Source: CALKJU01 sp035326425 (GTDB lineage Bacteria; Pseudomonadota; Alphaproteobacteria; Geminicoccales; Geminicoccaceae). From it: DNA of 64,000 bases. The position numbers and the translations under genes were made by a program. The stretch lies in the NCBI GenBank assembly GCA_035326425.1, contig DAOLFG010000008.1, forward strand, positions 53,917-117,916. The letters run 5' to 3'. Positions 41,716-50,355 of this stretch are shown in pieces. Numbering within the stretch: the first letter of the stretch is position 1; each line of letters starts with the position of its first letter. Below the pieces are notes generated by a model. It ran no database searches. It saw nothing but the letters and a program-made list of their open reading frames with translations, and was not told where the DNA came from.

Positions 41716-43302
41716 ATGCAGGTCGGCGTGATGACGGTGGACGTCGGCACGGGCAGTGCCCGCGCCGGCATCTTCGACGATGGCGGCCGGCTGCTGGCCA
41801 GGGCCGAGCATCCCATCGCGATGAACCGGCCGATGCCCGACCATGCCGAGCAGTCCTCGGCCGACATCTGGGCCGCCGTCGGCATCGCCGCGCGCAGGGC
41901 GGTCGAGCTTTCGGGGCTGCCGCCCGCCGCCATCCGCGGCGTGGCCTTCGACGCCACCTGCTCGACGGTCTGCCTGGACGCCGGCGGCCGGCCGGTCTGC
42001 ATCTCGACCAGCGGCCAGCCGCAATGGGACGTCATCGTCTGGCTGGACCACCGCGCCGTCGCCGAGGCCGAGGAATGCACCGGCACCGGCCACAAGGTGC
42101 TCGATTTCATCGGCGGCACCATGTCGCCGGAGATGGCCACACCCAAGCTCGCCTGGCTGAAACGCCACCTGCCGCAGAGCTGGCAGGAGCTCGGCATGGC
42201 CTTCGACCTCGCCGACTTCCTGAGCTGGAAGGCGTCCGGCAGCCTCCAGCGGTCGGAATGCACCGTCACCTGCAAATGGGCCTATCTCGCCCACGAGGCC
42301 CCCGGCTGGCAGCAGGACTTCTTCGCGGCCATGGGCCTCGACGACCTCGTGTCGAAGGGTGCCCTTTCCGAGCGGGCAGCCCCCGTCGGTCACGATCTCG
42401 GCGCCGTCCTGCCCGAGGCGGCGGTCCATCTCGGCATCACCACGGCCGCCCGTGTCGGCGTCGGCCTGATCGACGCCCATGCGGGTGCGCTGGGTGTGTT
42501 GGGCGCCCGGGCGGGCGAAGGTGCCGCCTCGCTCGACCGCCGGCTCGGCCTGATCGCCGGCACCTCGACCTGCCACATGGCGCTGTCGCCGGTGCCGCGG
42601 CCGACGCGCGGCGTCTGGGGCCCCTATCTCGGCGCCGTGCTGCCGGACTGGTGGCTGAACGAGGGCGGGCAGTCGGCGACCGGCGCCCTGCTCGACCACA
42701 TCATTCGCTGGCACGCCGCCGGTGCCACGCTCGGCGATCGTCCGCACGAGCCGATCCTCGCCCGCATCGCCGAGCTCCGCGCCGGCGAGGGGCAGGGCTT
42801 CGCCGCCGGGCTGCACGTGCTGCCCGATTTCCACGGCAACCGCTCGCCGCTGGCCGATCCGCACGCCCGCGGGGTGATCAGCGGCCTGACGCTCGACCAC
42901 TCCTTCGACTCGCTGTGCCGGCTCTACTATCGCACGGCCGTGGCCATCGCGCTCGGCACCCGCCACATCCTCGATGCGCTGAACGCCGAGGGCTATGCCA
43001 TCGACGTGCTGCACGTCGCCGGCGGGCACGTGAAGAACCCGCTGCTGATGGAGCTCTATGCCGACGCCACCGGCTGCGAGGTGGTGGTGCCGGCCGAGGA
43101 GGACGCCGTGCTGCTGGGCACCGCCATCGCCGCCGCCACCGCCGCGGGCCTCCATCCCGACCTGGCCGCGGCGGCGGCCGCCATGTCGCGCCAGGGCAGC
43201 AGCCGGCTGCCGGATCCGTCCCGCCGCGCCGGCTTCGATCGCGACTACCGCGCCTTCCTGCTCATGCACGAGCAGCGGCGGGCGCTCACCGCCCTGGACT
43301 GA
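41716..43302 (+). CDS. FGGY-family carbohydrate kinase (ribulokinase-like)
   Basis: A 528-residue kinase. The N-terminal phosphate loop TVDVGTGSARAGIFDDGGRL and GVAFDATCSTVCLDAGGRPV are of the FGGY type, then VIVWLDHRAVAEAE, GLIAGTSTCHMALSP and the C-terminal adenosine motif HVAGGHVKNPLLMELYADAT. The DATCS and WLDHRA patterns point to the D-ribulose/ribitol kinase branch (FGGY, YdcN-type), but xylulose or another pentulose is possible. ATG 41716 follows GAGGGAGGAGCC. It is divergent from the FucU-like mutarotase. Confidence 0.9.
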   Translation: MQVGVMTVDVGTGSARAGIFDDGGRLLARAEHPIAMNRPMPDHAEQSSADIWAAVGIAARRAVELSGLPPAAIRGVAFDATCSTVCLDAGGRPVCISTSGQPQWDVIVWLDHRAVAEAEECTGTGHKVLDFIGGTMSPEMATPKLAWLKRHLPQSWQELGMAFDLADFLSWKASGSLQRSECTVTCKWAYLAHEAPGWQQDFFAAMGLDDLVSKGALSERAAPVGHDLGAVLPEAAVHLGITTAARVGVGLIDAHAGALGVLGARAGEGAASLDRRLGLIAGTSTCHMALSPVPRPTRGVWGPYLGAVLPDWWLNEGGQSATGALLDHIIRWHAAGATLGDRPHEPILARIAELRAGEGQGFAAGLHVLPDFHGNRSPLADPHARGVISGLTLDHSFDSLCRLYYRTAVAIALGTRHILDALNAEGYAIDVLHVAGGHVKNPLLMELYADATGCEVVVPAEEDAVLLGTAIAAATAAGLHPDLAAAAAAMSRQGSSRLPDPSRRAGFDRDYRAFLLMHEQRRALTALD

Positions 43303-43305
43303 GGT

Positions 43306-44217
43306 TCAGCGCGCCAGCACGTAGGGATCGGCCGGCGTGGCGATGAGGTCCCAGGCCAGCTTGCCGCAGACCAGCAGGACGAGGGCGGCCAGCAGGATGC
43401 GCAGGTGCTCGCCGCGCAGCACCGCTCCTGCCCGGCTGCCGAACTGGGCCCCCACCACGCCGCCGGCGATCAGTAGCAGCCCCAGCACGATGTCGACGGT
43501 CTGGTTGTTGTAGGCCTGCAGGAAGGCGGTGAGCGCCGAGACCACGCTGATCTGCAGCAGCGAGGTGCCGACGACGACCGAGGTCGGCATGCCGATCAGG
43601 TAGATCATCGCCGGCAGCATGATGAAGCCGCCGCCGACCCCCATGATGGCGGTGAGCATGCCGACGGCAGCGCCGATGCTGAGCGGCAGCAGCGTGCTGA
43701 TGTAGAGCCGGGATACCGGGAACCGCATCTTGAGCGGCAGGCCGTGCAGCCAATGATGCTGGTGCAGCTTGGCGCGCCGCGCCGCCGGCCGGGCGGCGCT
43801 GCGGATCATGGTGCCGAAGCTCTCGGCGAACATCAGGCCGCCCACCGTGCCCAGCAGGAAGACGTAGGACAGCGCGATCACGATGTCGATGTGGCCCTGG
43901 CGCTGCAGCCAGCCGAACAGCAGCACGCCCAGGCTCGAGCCGACGACGCCGCCGGCGATGAGCACGGCTCCCAGCTTCAGGTCGACGGCCTTGCGCCGCA
44001 GATGGCTGAGGACCCCCGACACCGAGGACGACAGGATGTGCGTCGCGCCGGAGCCCACTGCCACCGCCGGCGGGATGCCGAGGAAGATCAGCAGGGGCGT
44101 CAGCAGGAACCCGCCGCCGACGCCGAACAGGCCGGACAGGAAGCCGATGGCGCTGCCGAGTGCCAGCAGCGCGAACAGGTTCACCGAAATCTCGGCGATG
44201 GGAAGGTAGATGTCCAT
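43306..44217 (-). CDS. TauE/SafE-family sulfite/organosulfonate exporter-type permease
   Basis: A 303-residue polytopic membrane protein with the paired signature of the family: GLFGVGGGFLLTPLLIFLGI in the first half and AIMGVGGGFIMLPAMIYLIG in the second. About eight membrane segments surround a central basic loop (MIRSAARPAARRAKLHQHH). Family members move sulfite, sulfoacetate or similar anions, though most are uncharacterised. ATG 44217 is chosen since the upstream frame is Gly/Pro-rich and not membrane-like. It is convergent with the FGGY kinase, only three bases apart. Confidence 0.9.
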   Translation of the reverse strand: MDIYLPIAEISVNLFALLALGSAIGFLSGLFGVGGGFLLTPLLIFLGIPPAVAVGSGATHILSSSVSGVLSHLRRKAVDLKLGAVLIAGGVVGSSLGVLLFGWLQRQGHIDIVIALSYVFLLGTVGGLMFAESFGTMIRSAARPAARRAKLHQHHWLHGLPLKMRFPVSRLYISTLLPLSIGAAVGMLTAIMGVGGGFIMLPAMIYLIGMPTSVVVGTSLLQISVVSALTAFLQAYNNQTVDIVLGLLLIAGGVVGAQFGSRAGAVLRGEHLRILLAALVLLVCGKLAWDLIATPADPYVLAR

Positions 44218-44361
44218 CGAGGCAGGCCAGCCGGTTCCGGCCACTGGCCGCATGCCGCTGGCCCGCGTCAAGGGAATGTCGGCGGCGGGGTGCGCTTCTT
44301 GCCCGGCTGCGTCACCCCGATCACGCTTGCATGCCGACAGCGTTCCCCGCGGCCCGTGCGG

Positions 44362-45120
44362 CTAGATGCCGACCAGCACGACATCGCCCCTGTCGAGCTC
44401 GACGATGCCCTGCAGGAGGATCGCCGCACCGGTTCCCGCGAGGTCCGAATGCATCCCGTCCAGCGCGATCCGCATGCCGTCGGCATCGATCGACACGGAG
44501 AGATCGTCGTCGTCGAGCGTGCCGCTGTCGTCGCTGTCGAGCGTCAGCCAGCCTGCGCCGTCGCCCATGATCCACAGCAGATCCTGGCCGCGGGCGAAGT
44601 CGGTGATGGTGTCGACGCCGGCCAGGCCCGCCGCCACCAGGTCGAAGCTGAAGATGTCCGAGCCGTCGCCGCCGGTGAGCCGGTCGCTGCCGCCGTCGCC
44701 GCCGATATCGTCGTCGCCGGCACCGCCATAGAGGTCGTCGCCGCCGGCCTGGCCCAGCAGCATGTCGTCGCCGTCGCCGCCGAGCAGCCGGTCGCCGCCG
44801 CCGCCGCCGTCGAGCAGGTCGTCGCCGCGGCCGCCCGAAAGGTCGTCGGCTCCTTCCATGCCGTCGAGCATGTCGTCGCCGGCGTCGCCGGTCAGGCTGT
44901 TGGACTGCGGATCGTCCGGATCGTAGCCGGCGACGAGGTCGGCCGCCGACCCGACCTGTCCGGTCGCCTCGGCGGCCTCGGACGTCGGCTCCTCGCTGCC
45001 CGACTCTTCGTCGACGACATCCTCGTCGTCGACGAGGTCGCTCAGCAGTCGCAGGGCCCAGCTCCACCTGTCGTCGATCAGCAGCAGCTCGTCCGCCGAA
45101 AGCCCGTACTGCTCCGCCAT
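44362..45120 (-). CDS. Small RTX (hemolysin-type calcium-binding repeat) protein
   Basis: A 252-residue acidic protein. The first ~65 residues have no repeats. Residues ~70-150 hold about eight nonapeptide repeats of GGxGxDxLx type, for example GDAGDDMLDG, GGRGDDLLDG, GGDGDDMLLG and GGDGSDIFSF, which form a calcium-loaded beta-roll. Next is VDTITDFARGQD, the usual end of RTX blocks, then an EF-hand-like DSDDSGTLDDDDL. There is no signal peptide, in line with type I secretion through a C-terminal signal. No catalytic domain or secretion gene is adjacent. Confidence 0.87.
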   Translation of the reverse strand: MAEQYGLSADELLLIDDRWSWALRLLSDLVDDEDVVDEESGSEEPTSEAAEATGQVGSAADLVAGYDPDDPQSNSLTGDAGDDMLDGMEGADDLSGGRGDDLLDGGGGGDRLLGGDGDDMLLGQAGGDDLYGGAGDDDIGGDGGSDRLTGGDGSDIFSFDLVAAGLAGVDTITDFARGQDLLWIMGDGAGWLTLDSDDSGTLDDDDLSVSIDADGMRIALDGMHSDLAGTGAAILLQGIVELDRGDVVLVGI

Positions 45121-45268
45121 CTTTCGTCGTCCCGTTCGGATGTGGGACAAAGGATGCGTCAACGGCCCTAATCCGTGGTTAACGGGGCGGGCTTTGGGCT
45201 TGATCCGGAAGCGCAGCCATGCGACCGCCAAGCCGCATCGCAAGAGGACCGGGGAGGCCCCACCGACG

Positions 45269-46054
45269 ATGAGCCAGCCGTCGATCGCTCAACTGCCGTC
45301 CGGCCTGCGCGCCCTGGTGACCGCCGGCGCCGGCGGCATCGGCAAGGCCATCGCCGAGGCGCTGGCCGGCGCCGGCGCCCGCATCTGGATCTGCGACGTG
45401 TCCGAGCCGGCGCTCGCGGCCTGCCGGACAGAGCATCCCGACTGGGGTGCTTCGATCTGCGACGTCGCCGACGAGGCCGCCGTCGACCGGCTGTTCGAGG
45501 GGGTCATCGCCGGCTGGGGCGGGCTCGACGTCCTGGTCAACAATGCCGGCATCGCCGGTCCCACCGGCCCGGTCGAGGAGATGGATCCGGCGGCCTGGCG
45601 GCGGACCATCGATGTCGACCTCAACGGCATGTTCTACTGCACCCGCCGCGCCGTGCCCTACCTGAAGGTCGGCCAGGGCGTGATCGTCAACCTCAGCTCG
45701 GTCGCCGGCCGGCTGGGCTACGCCTACCGCACGCCCTATGCGGCGGCGAAATGGGCGGTGGTCGGGTTGACCAAGAGCCTCGCCAACGAGCTCGGGCCCT
45801 TCGGCATCCGGGTCAACTGCATCCAGCCCGGCGTGGTCGAGGGGCCGCGCATCGAGGCGGTGATCCGCGCCCGCGCCGAGACCGTGGGCGTCCCCTACGG
45901 CCAGATGGAGGAGCGCTACCGCAGGCAGGCGGTGCTCGAGCGCATGGTGACGGCCGAGGACGTCGCCGCCACCGCGCTGTTCCTGTGCGGTCCCGGCGGC
46001 CGCAACGTCACCGGCCAGGCTCTGAGCGTGTGCGGCCATGTCGAGAAGCTCTGA
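45269..46054 (+). CDS. Short-chain dehydrogenase/reductase
   Basis: A 261-residue classical SDR: TAGAGGIGKAIAEALAGAGA (cofactor loop, unusual TAG for TGG), ICDVSE, NNAGIAGPTGPVEEM, the Ser in LSSVAGRLGY, YAAAK and a PGVVEGPR loop. It ends GRNVTGQALSVCGHVEKL, close to sugar or polyol dehydrogenases with a VCG tail. The last 17 bases overlap the start of a 3-hydroxyacyl-CoA-dehydrogenase-like gene, so the two are coupled and probably successive in one catabolic route. Substrate unknown. Confidence 0.9.
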   Translation: MSQPSIAQLPSGLRALVTAGAGGIGKAIAEALAGAGARIWICDVSEPALAACRTEHPDWGASICDVADEAAVDRLFEGVIAGWGGLDVLVNNAGIAGPTGPVEEMDPAAWRRTIDVDLNGMFYCTRRAVPYLKVGQGVIVNLSSVAGRLGYAYRTPYAAAKWAVVGLTKSLANELGPFGIRVNCIQPGVVEGPRIEAVIRARAETVGVPYGQMEERYRRQAVLERMVTAEDVAATALFLCGPGGRNVTGQALSVCGHVEKL

Positions 46055-46994
46055 TCGCGCCGCCATCCTGGGCAGCGGCCTGATAGGCCGGGCCTGGGCC
46101 ATCGCCTTCGCCCGCGCCGGCTGGACCTGCGCCCTGTGGGACCCGCAGCCCGGCGCCCCGGAGCAGGCCCTTCGCGAGATCGACCGCCTGCTCGCCGACC
46201 TCGCCGAGGGCGACCTGCTGCGCGGCCGGCGGCCGGCCGAGGTGCTCGCCCGGATCGAGGTCGCGGGCTCGCTGGCCGAGGCGATGCGGGGAGCCGCCTG
46301 GGCGCAGGAGAGCGCGCCCGAGCGCATCGAGGTGAAGCTGGATCTCTGGCGCGCGATCGATGCCGCCGCCGAGGCCGGTACGATCCTCGCCAGCTCCAGC
46401 TCGGCCATCGTGCCGTCGCGATTCACCGAGAGCCTGGCGGCCAGGCAGCGCTGCCTCGTCGCCCACCCGATCAATCCGCCCTACCTGATCCCGGCGGTCG
46501 AGCTGGTCCCCGCACCCTGGACAGCAGCCGAGACGATGGCACGGGCGGCCGAGATCATGCGCGCCATCGGCCAGGCGCCGATCGTGATGCGCAGGGAGAT
46601 CGACGCCTTCGTGATGAACCGCATGCAGGGTGCCCTGCTGGAGGAGGCGTTTCGCCTGGTCGCCGACGGGGTGTGCTCGGTCGAGGACGTCGACACCGGC
46701 ATCCGCGACGGGCTCGCCCTGCGCTGGAGCTTCATGGGGCCGTTCGAGACCATCGACCTCAACGCCCCGGGCGGCGTCGCCGACTACATCCAGCGCTACC
46801 AGGGCATCTACGAGCGGCTGTTCCCGCAGATGCAGCGCCGGGTCGACTGGGCGGGCGAGGTGTTGGCGACCGTCGAGCGAGAGCGGCGCCAGCGCCTGCC
46901 CGAGAGCGGCCTCGCCGACCGCCAGCGTTGGCGCGACCGCCGGCTGATGGCGCTGCTGCGCCACAAGGCCAAGGCCGCCGACGAGATCGGTTAG
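46038..46994 (+). CDS. 3-hydroxyacyl-CoA dehydrogenase-fold enzyme (L-gulonate/carnitine dehydrogenase-like)
   Basis: A 318-residue NAD enzyme with the start AAILGSGLIGRAWAIAFARA (GxGxxG) and the two-domain layout of lambda-crystallin/L-gulonate 3-dehydrogenase and L-carnitine dehydrogenase. Catalytic-type regions are ILASSSSAIVPSRF, AHPINPPYLIPAVELVPAPW and IDAFVMNRMQGALLEEAFRL. It is not a beta-oxidation fusion protein. It begins inside the SDR gene and ends four bases into the convergent LysR gene, suggesting that regulator controls the pair. Confidence 0.88.
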   Translation: MSRSSDRAAILGSGLIGRAWAIAFARAGWTCALWDPQPGAPEQALREIDRLLADLAEGDLLRGRRPAEVLARIEVAGSLAEAMRGAAWAQESAPERIEVKLDLWRAIDAAAEAGTILASSSSAIVPSRFTESLAARQRCLVAHPINPPYLIPAVELVPAPWTAAETMARAAEIMRAIGQAPIVMRREIDAFVMNRMQGALLEEAFRLVADGVCSVEDVDTGIRDGLALRWSFMGPFETIDLNAPGGVADYIQRYQGIYERLFPQMQRRVDWAGEVLATVERERRQRLPESGLADRQRWRDRRLMALLRHKAKAADEIG

Positions 46995-47902
46995 CCCTGG
47001 TCCCGCCGGACTTCCTCCATCAGCCAGTCGACGAAGGCGCGGATCCGCGGCCGGGTCTCGCTGCCTTCCGGCGCCACGACGTAGTAGGCGTAGTCGGCAG
47101 GCTTGGTGATGGCGAAGGGCCGCACCAGCCGGCCGGCGGCCAAGTGTCCGGCGGCGAGGCTGGTGCGGCCGATGGCGACGCCGAGGCCGCTCACCGCCGC
47201 CTCCATCAGCATCATCGAATCGCTGAGCCGCAGCCCGTCGTCCGCGCGCAGGTCGGGCTGGCCCAGATGCCCGGCCCAGGCCGCCCAGGTCAGCCACGCC
47301 TCGCCGCTCGTGATGTCCCAGTCGCTGAGCAGGCGGTGATGCCGCAGGTCGGCCGGGCGGCGCAGCGGCGGCGGGCCGTCGAGCAACGCCGGCGCACATA
47401 CCGGGAAGGTCTCCTCGGTGAACAGCAGCCGACTCCACAGCCCCGGATAATGGCCGCCGCCATAGCGGATGCCGAGGTCGATGTCCGAGCGGGCGAGGTC
47501 GACCAGCTCGGCCGACCCCTGCATGGTCAGCCGGACATCCGGATAGGCGGCGATGAAGCGCTGCAGGCGCGGCAGCAGCCAGAGCTGGGCGAAGGACGGG
47601 ATCATGGTGATCCTGAGCTCGCCCGCCACGTCGCCGGCCACGGCACCGCGCACCGCCCGGGCGAAATGGTCGAAGCCCCTGGCGAGCTCCGGCAGCATCG
47701 CCCGGCCCGCATCGCCGAGCACGAGGCCGCGCGGCAGCCGGGTGAACAGCGCCACGCCGAGCTGCTCCTCCAGGCCCTTCACCTGATGGCTGATCGCCGC
47801 CGGCGTGACGTGCAGCTCCTCGGCGGCCTTGACGAAGCTCAGATGTCTCGCCGCCGCCTCGAAGGCGCGCAGCGCGTTGAGCGGCGGCAGGCGGCTGGTC
47901 AC
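46991..47902 (-). CDS. LysR-family regulator, GcvA-like
   Basis: A 303-residue DNA-binding regulator. The N-terminal winged HTH reads PLNALRAFEAAARHLSFVKA then AEELHVTPAAISHQVKGLEE, typical of the GcvA subgroup. The remainder is a periplasmic-binding-fold ligand domain (LRITMIPSFAQLWLLPRLQR, DLGIRYGGGHYPG). Its 3' end overlaps the convergent dehydrogenase by four bases. A dyad in its own leader is listed separately. Control of the SDR/dehydrogenase pair is inferred from position only. Confidence 0.93.
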   Translation of the reverse strand: MTSRLPPLNALRAFEAAARHLSFVKAAEELHVTPAAISHQVKGLEEQLGVALFTRLPRGLVLGDAGRAMLPELARGFDHFARAVRGAVAGDVAGELRITMIPSFAQLWLLPRLQRFIAAYPDVRLTMQGSAELVDLARSDIDLGIRYGGGHYPGLWSRLLFTEETFPVCAPALLDGPPPLRRPADLRHHRLLSDWDITSGEAWLTWAAWAGHLGQPDLRADDGLRLSDSMMLMEAAVSGLGVAIGRTSLAAGHLAAGRLVRPFAITKPADYAYYVVAPEGSETRPRIRAFVDWLMEEVRRDQG

Positions 47903-47925
47903 GGGAATCTCCTGCGAAGGATTAG

Positions 47926-47947
47926 CTCACCTCATCCTGACGGTGAG
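47926..47947. promoter_or_regulatory. Inverted repeat in the LysR leader, candidate autoregulatory site
   Basis: CTCACC (47926-47931) and GGTGAG (47942-47947) are exact complements ten bases apart, 24 bases upstream of the LysR start. They match the T-N11-A dyad style of LysR boxes. The site also lies upstream of the divergent DUF1127 gene. Confidence 0.4.
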
Positions 47948-48030
47948 AAATGGTCGTTTGTGGCTTAGGTCAAGTCGCTCCATATGAAGGGTCGTCAGCC
48001 GGGAGCACCCGGCGAGCACGACGGAGAGCG

Positions 48031-48243
48031 ATGATGGCAACCTCATGCATCACCCTGGCCACGGCCGCGCGGGAACCGAGGCCGAGCCTGTCGAGCCGGA
48101 TCCTGGCGATGGTGGACCACTGGATCGAGCGGCATCGGGAGCGCAAGGCGCTGCTGGAGCTGAGCGACGACATGCTCAAGGACATCGGCGTCAGCCGTGT
48201 CGATGCGATGCGCGAGGGCACCAAGCCGTTCTGGACGCCGTGA
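48031..48243 (+). CDS. DUF1127-domain small protein
   Basis: A 70-residue protein with an N-terminal helical stretch (RILAMVDHWIERHRERKALL) and the DUF1127 core LLELSDDMLKDIGVSRVDAM ending in REGTKPFW. Members of this arginine-rich family in alphaproteobacteria affect phosphate/carbon physiology and RNA turnover, but the role of this one is open. ATG 48031 follows CGGAGAGCG. The gene stands alone, divergent from LysR. Confidence 0.88.
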   Translation: MMATSCITLATAAREPRPSLSSRILAMVDHWIERHRERKALLELSDDMLKDIGVSRVDAMREGTKPFWTP

Positions 48244-48277
48244 TGCCCTGCCGCCCACCGCGGCAGCCGGGACGGTC

Positions 48278-48673
48278 TCAGTCCTCGGCTGCCGCGGCGT
48301 GGCAGACGGCCTCGAGGCGGTTGCCGTCCGGATCGAGGACGAAGGCCGCGAAGTAGCTCGGATGATAGTCGGGCCGCAGCCCCGGCTGTCCGTCGTCGTG
48401 GCCGCCGTGTGACAGGGCTGCGGCATGGAACGCCGCCACCATCGCCCGATCGGCGGCCTTGAAGCACCAGTGGCGTCGGTCGGCCCGCAGCGCCGCCACC
48501 GGCCGCACCGAGATGTAGGACCGCTCCGGATGCCGGGCATCGCTCCTCAGCCCGTAGCCGAAGCCGTCCTCCCCGTCCCACACCTTGGGCTGGCCCAGCG
48601 CCGCCATGATCGCGTCGTAGAACGGCCGCGCCCTGGCGAGGTCGCTCACGGTGATCGAGACATGGTCGAGCAT
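48278..48673 (-). CDS. VOC-superfamily (glyoxalase/bleomycin-resistance-like) protein
   Basis: A 131-residue single VOC protein. It starts MLDHVSITVSDLARARPFYD and ends FVLDPDGNRLEAVCH, giving the usual metal-binding His and Glu. The middle has HWCFKAADRAMVAAFHAAAL. Such proteins are often lyases, dioxygenases or resistance binders; the substrate is unknown. It is convergent with DUF1127 and 28 bases from the next gene on the same strand. Confidence 0.87.
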   Translation of the reverse strand: MLDHVSITVSDLARARPFYDAIMAALGQPKVWDGEDGFGYGLRSDARHPERSYISVRPVAALRADRRHWCFKAADRAMVAAFHAAALSHGGHDDGQPGLRPDYHPSYFAAFVLDPDGNRLEAVCHAAAAED

Positions 48674-48701
48674 CGGGCCAGCCCCGAACCGAGAAGCCGG
48701 C

Positions 48702-49226
48702 TCAGGCGGCCGTGGCGTCCCCGATGGCCTTCTTCAACGCCTGCTCCTGCTCGTTGCTGAGCGAGGTCTTCAGCACCCGGCCATGGAAGCCCTCGGCCTT
48801 CAGCCGCTCGACGACCTTGTCGCCGGTGACCTTGCGGATCAGCAGGAAGAGCGCCGAGCTGTCGGGCGGGATGCTGCCGCCGACATCCTTGATGAAGTCG
48901 TCGTTGATGCCGTAGTCGGAGAGGCTGCCCGCCAGGGCGCCGGTGGCGGCTCCCACGCCGGCGCCGATGGCCATGCCGGCCAGCGGATTGAGGAACAGCA
49001 GGCCGACGATCGCACCCCACAGGGCGCCCGACGAGCCGCCGCTCAAGGCGCCCATCTTGGTCATCGGCACCGCCTGCTTGAGCTGCGGCTCGCCCTCGGC
49101 CGGACGGACGACGACGCAGGCGTCCTCGAGCTCGATCAGCCGCTCCTTCTTCATGGCGGTGAGCGACGACAGCACCTTGTCGGCGGTGTCGATCCGATCG
49201 AATGCGACGCAGACGAGATCGGCCAT
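48702..49226 (-). CDS. DUF1269 family membrane protein
   Basis: A 174-residue protein. An N-terminal ferredoxin-like part (LVCVAFDRIDTADKVLSSL, LIELEDACVVVR) is followed by a Gly/Ala-rich double-glycine-zipper segment (ALWGAIVGLLFLNPLAGMAI, GAGVGAATGALAGSLSDYGI) that likely enters the membrane. A terminal domain carries DSSALFLLIRKVTGDKVVER. This is the DUF1269 layout, found near stress genes; no function is proven. Confidence 0.87.
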   Translation of the reverse strand: MADLVCVAFDRIDTADKVLSSLTAMKKERLIELEDACVVVRPAEGEPQLKQAVPMTKMGALSGGSSGALWGAIVGLLFLNPLAGMAIGAGVGAATGALAGSLSDYGINDDFIKDVGGSIPPDSSALFLLIRKVTGDKVVERLKAEGFHGRVLKTSLSNEQEQALKKAIGDATAA

Positions 49227-49470
49227 TGCACTTCTGTCCCGTGTTGCCGGGGCGCGGCCACGACCGGCTCCGGCTTGTTGTCATAGGCGGTCGGCGCTCG
49301 GCCGAGGCGCGTGAGTGGTTGCACTAAGGACGCGCATTGGCAATGGGTGCGCCGAGATTTGCCCGCCGACGCACCAGGCCATGTCGCTCGCCTCCGGCTT
49401 GGGCTATGCCGCCGCCACGCGTCGGGCCCGACCATGCGGACGGCTGGCCGACGCCGGAGATCGAGCATCG

Positions 49471-50355
49471 GTGGCCCCTGCATCCTCCGACAACCTCCGC
49501 GCCGCCGGCATCCTGGCGGTGACGATGCTGCTGGGCGTCACCAGCGACACCATCCTGAAGCTCGTCTTCGCGCGGTTGCCGGTCGGCGAGGTCGCATTCC
49601 TGCGCGGCGTCGTGGTCTGCGCCGCGCTGTTGCTGTTCCTGTGGCTGCGCCGGCAGCCGCCGAAGAGCCGTGACTGCCTCGATCCGGTCGCCATCGCCCG
49701 CGGCATCCTCGAGCTCGGCGGGGCGCTGGCCTTCTTCATGGGCCTGCGCTCGCTGCCGCTCGCCACCGTGATCACCCTGGTCTTCGCCTCGCCGCTGATC
49801 TCGATCGGCCTGGGTGCCGCCGTGCTCCGCGAGCGGGTCGACCTCCAGCGTTGGGCCGCGGCCCTCGTCGGCTTTGCCGGCGTGCTGCTGATCGTCCGTC
49901 CGGGCCCTGCCAGCTTCGAGCCCGCGGCGCTGTGGCCGCTGCTGACCGCGCTGCTGATGGCGCTGCGCGACCTCCTGACGCGAACCATTCCGCAGCGCCT
50001 CGATAGCGGCACCATCGCCTTCACCACGGCAGCCGTCGTGGCGCTGGGCGGGCTCGCCACCCTGCCGTTCGCCTGGGTGACGCCCGGCGCCGCCGAGCTC
50101 GGGCTGATAGCCCTCGGCGGCCTGCTGGTCGCCGTCACCTATCAGACACTGGTGGTTGCATTTCGTATCGGCGACATGTCGTTTCTCGCACCGTTCCGCT
50201 ATGTCTCGATCCCGCTGTCCGCCCTCTTCGGCTGGGTGGTCTTCGGCGACCGGCCGGGGTGGCAGCTGCTCGTGGGTGCGGCGGTGATCGTGGCGTCGGG
50301 AGGCTACATCTTCTACCGGGAGCACCGGCTGACCCGCCTCGCGGCCGCGCCATGA
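49471..50355 (+). CDS. EamA/DMT-superfamily permease (tandem copy 1)
   Basis: A ten-segment drug/metabolite transporter of about 294 residues from GTG 49471, which I prefer because GGAGA lies upstream and the following residues enter the first membrane helix directly. An ATG at 49381 would add 30 non-membrane residues. Two EamA repeats are visible, the first closing with LIVRPGPASFEP and the second opening at LWPLLTALLMALRDLLTRTI. Its stop overlaps the next start as ATGA. Substrate unknown. Confidence 0.86.
   Translation: MAPASSDNLRAAGILAVTMLLGVTSDTILKLVFARLPVGEVAFLRGVVVCAALLLFLWLRRQPPKSRDCLDPVAIARGILELGGALAFFMGLRSLPLATVITLVFASPLISIGLGAAVLRERVDLQRWAAALVGFAGVLLIVRPGPASFEPAALWPLLTALLMALRDLLTRTIPQRLDSGTIAFTTAAVVALGGLATLPFAWVTPGAAELGLIALGGLLVAVTYQTLVVAFRIGDMSFLAPFRYVSIPLSALFGWVVFGDRPGWQLLVGAAVIVASGGYIFYREHRLTRLAAAP

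Noticed and set aside
44690..44900. Repetitive DNA resembling tandem repeats or a CRISPR array
   Set aside because: The units are codon-periodic and encode RTX nonapeptides. There are no unique spacers or cas genes.
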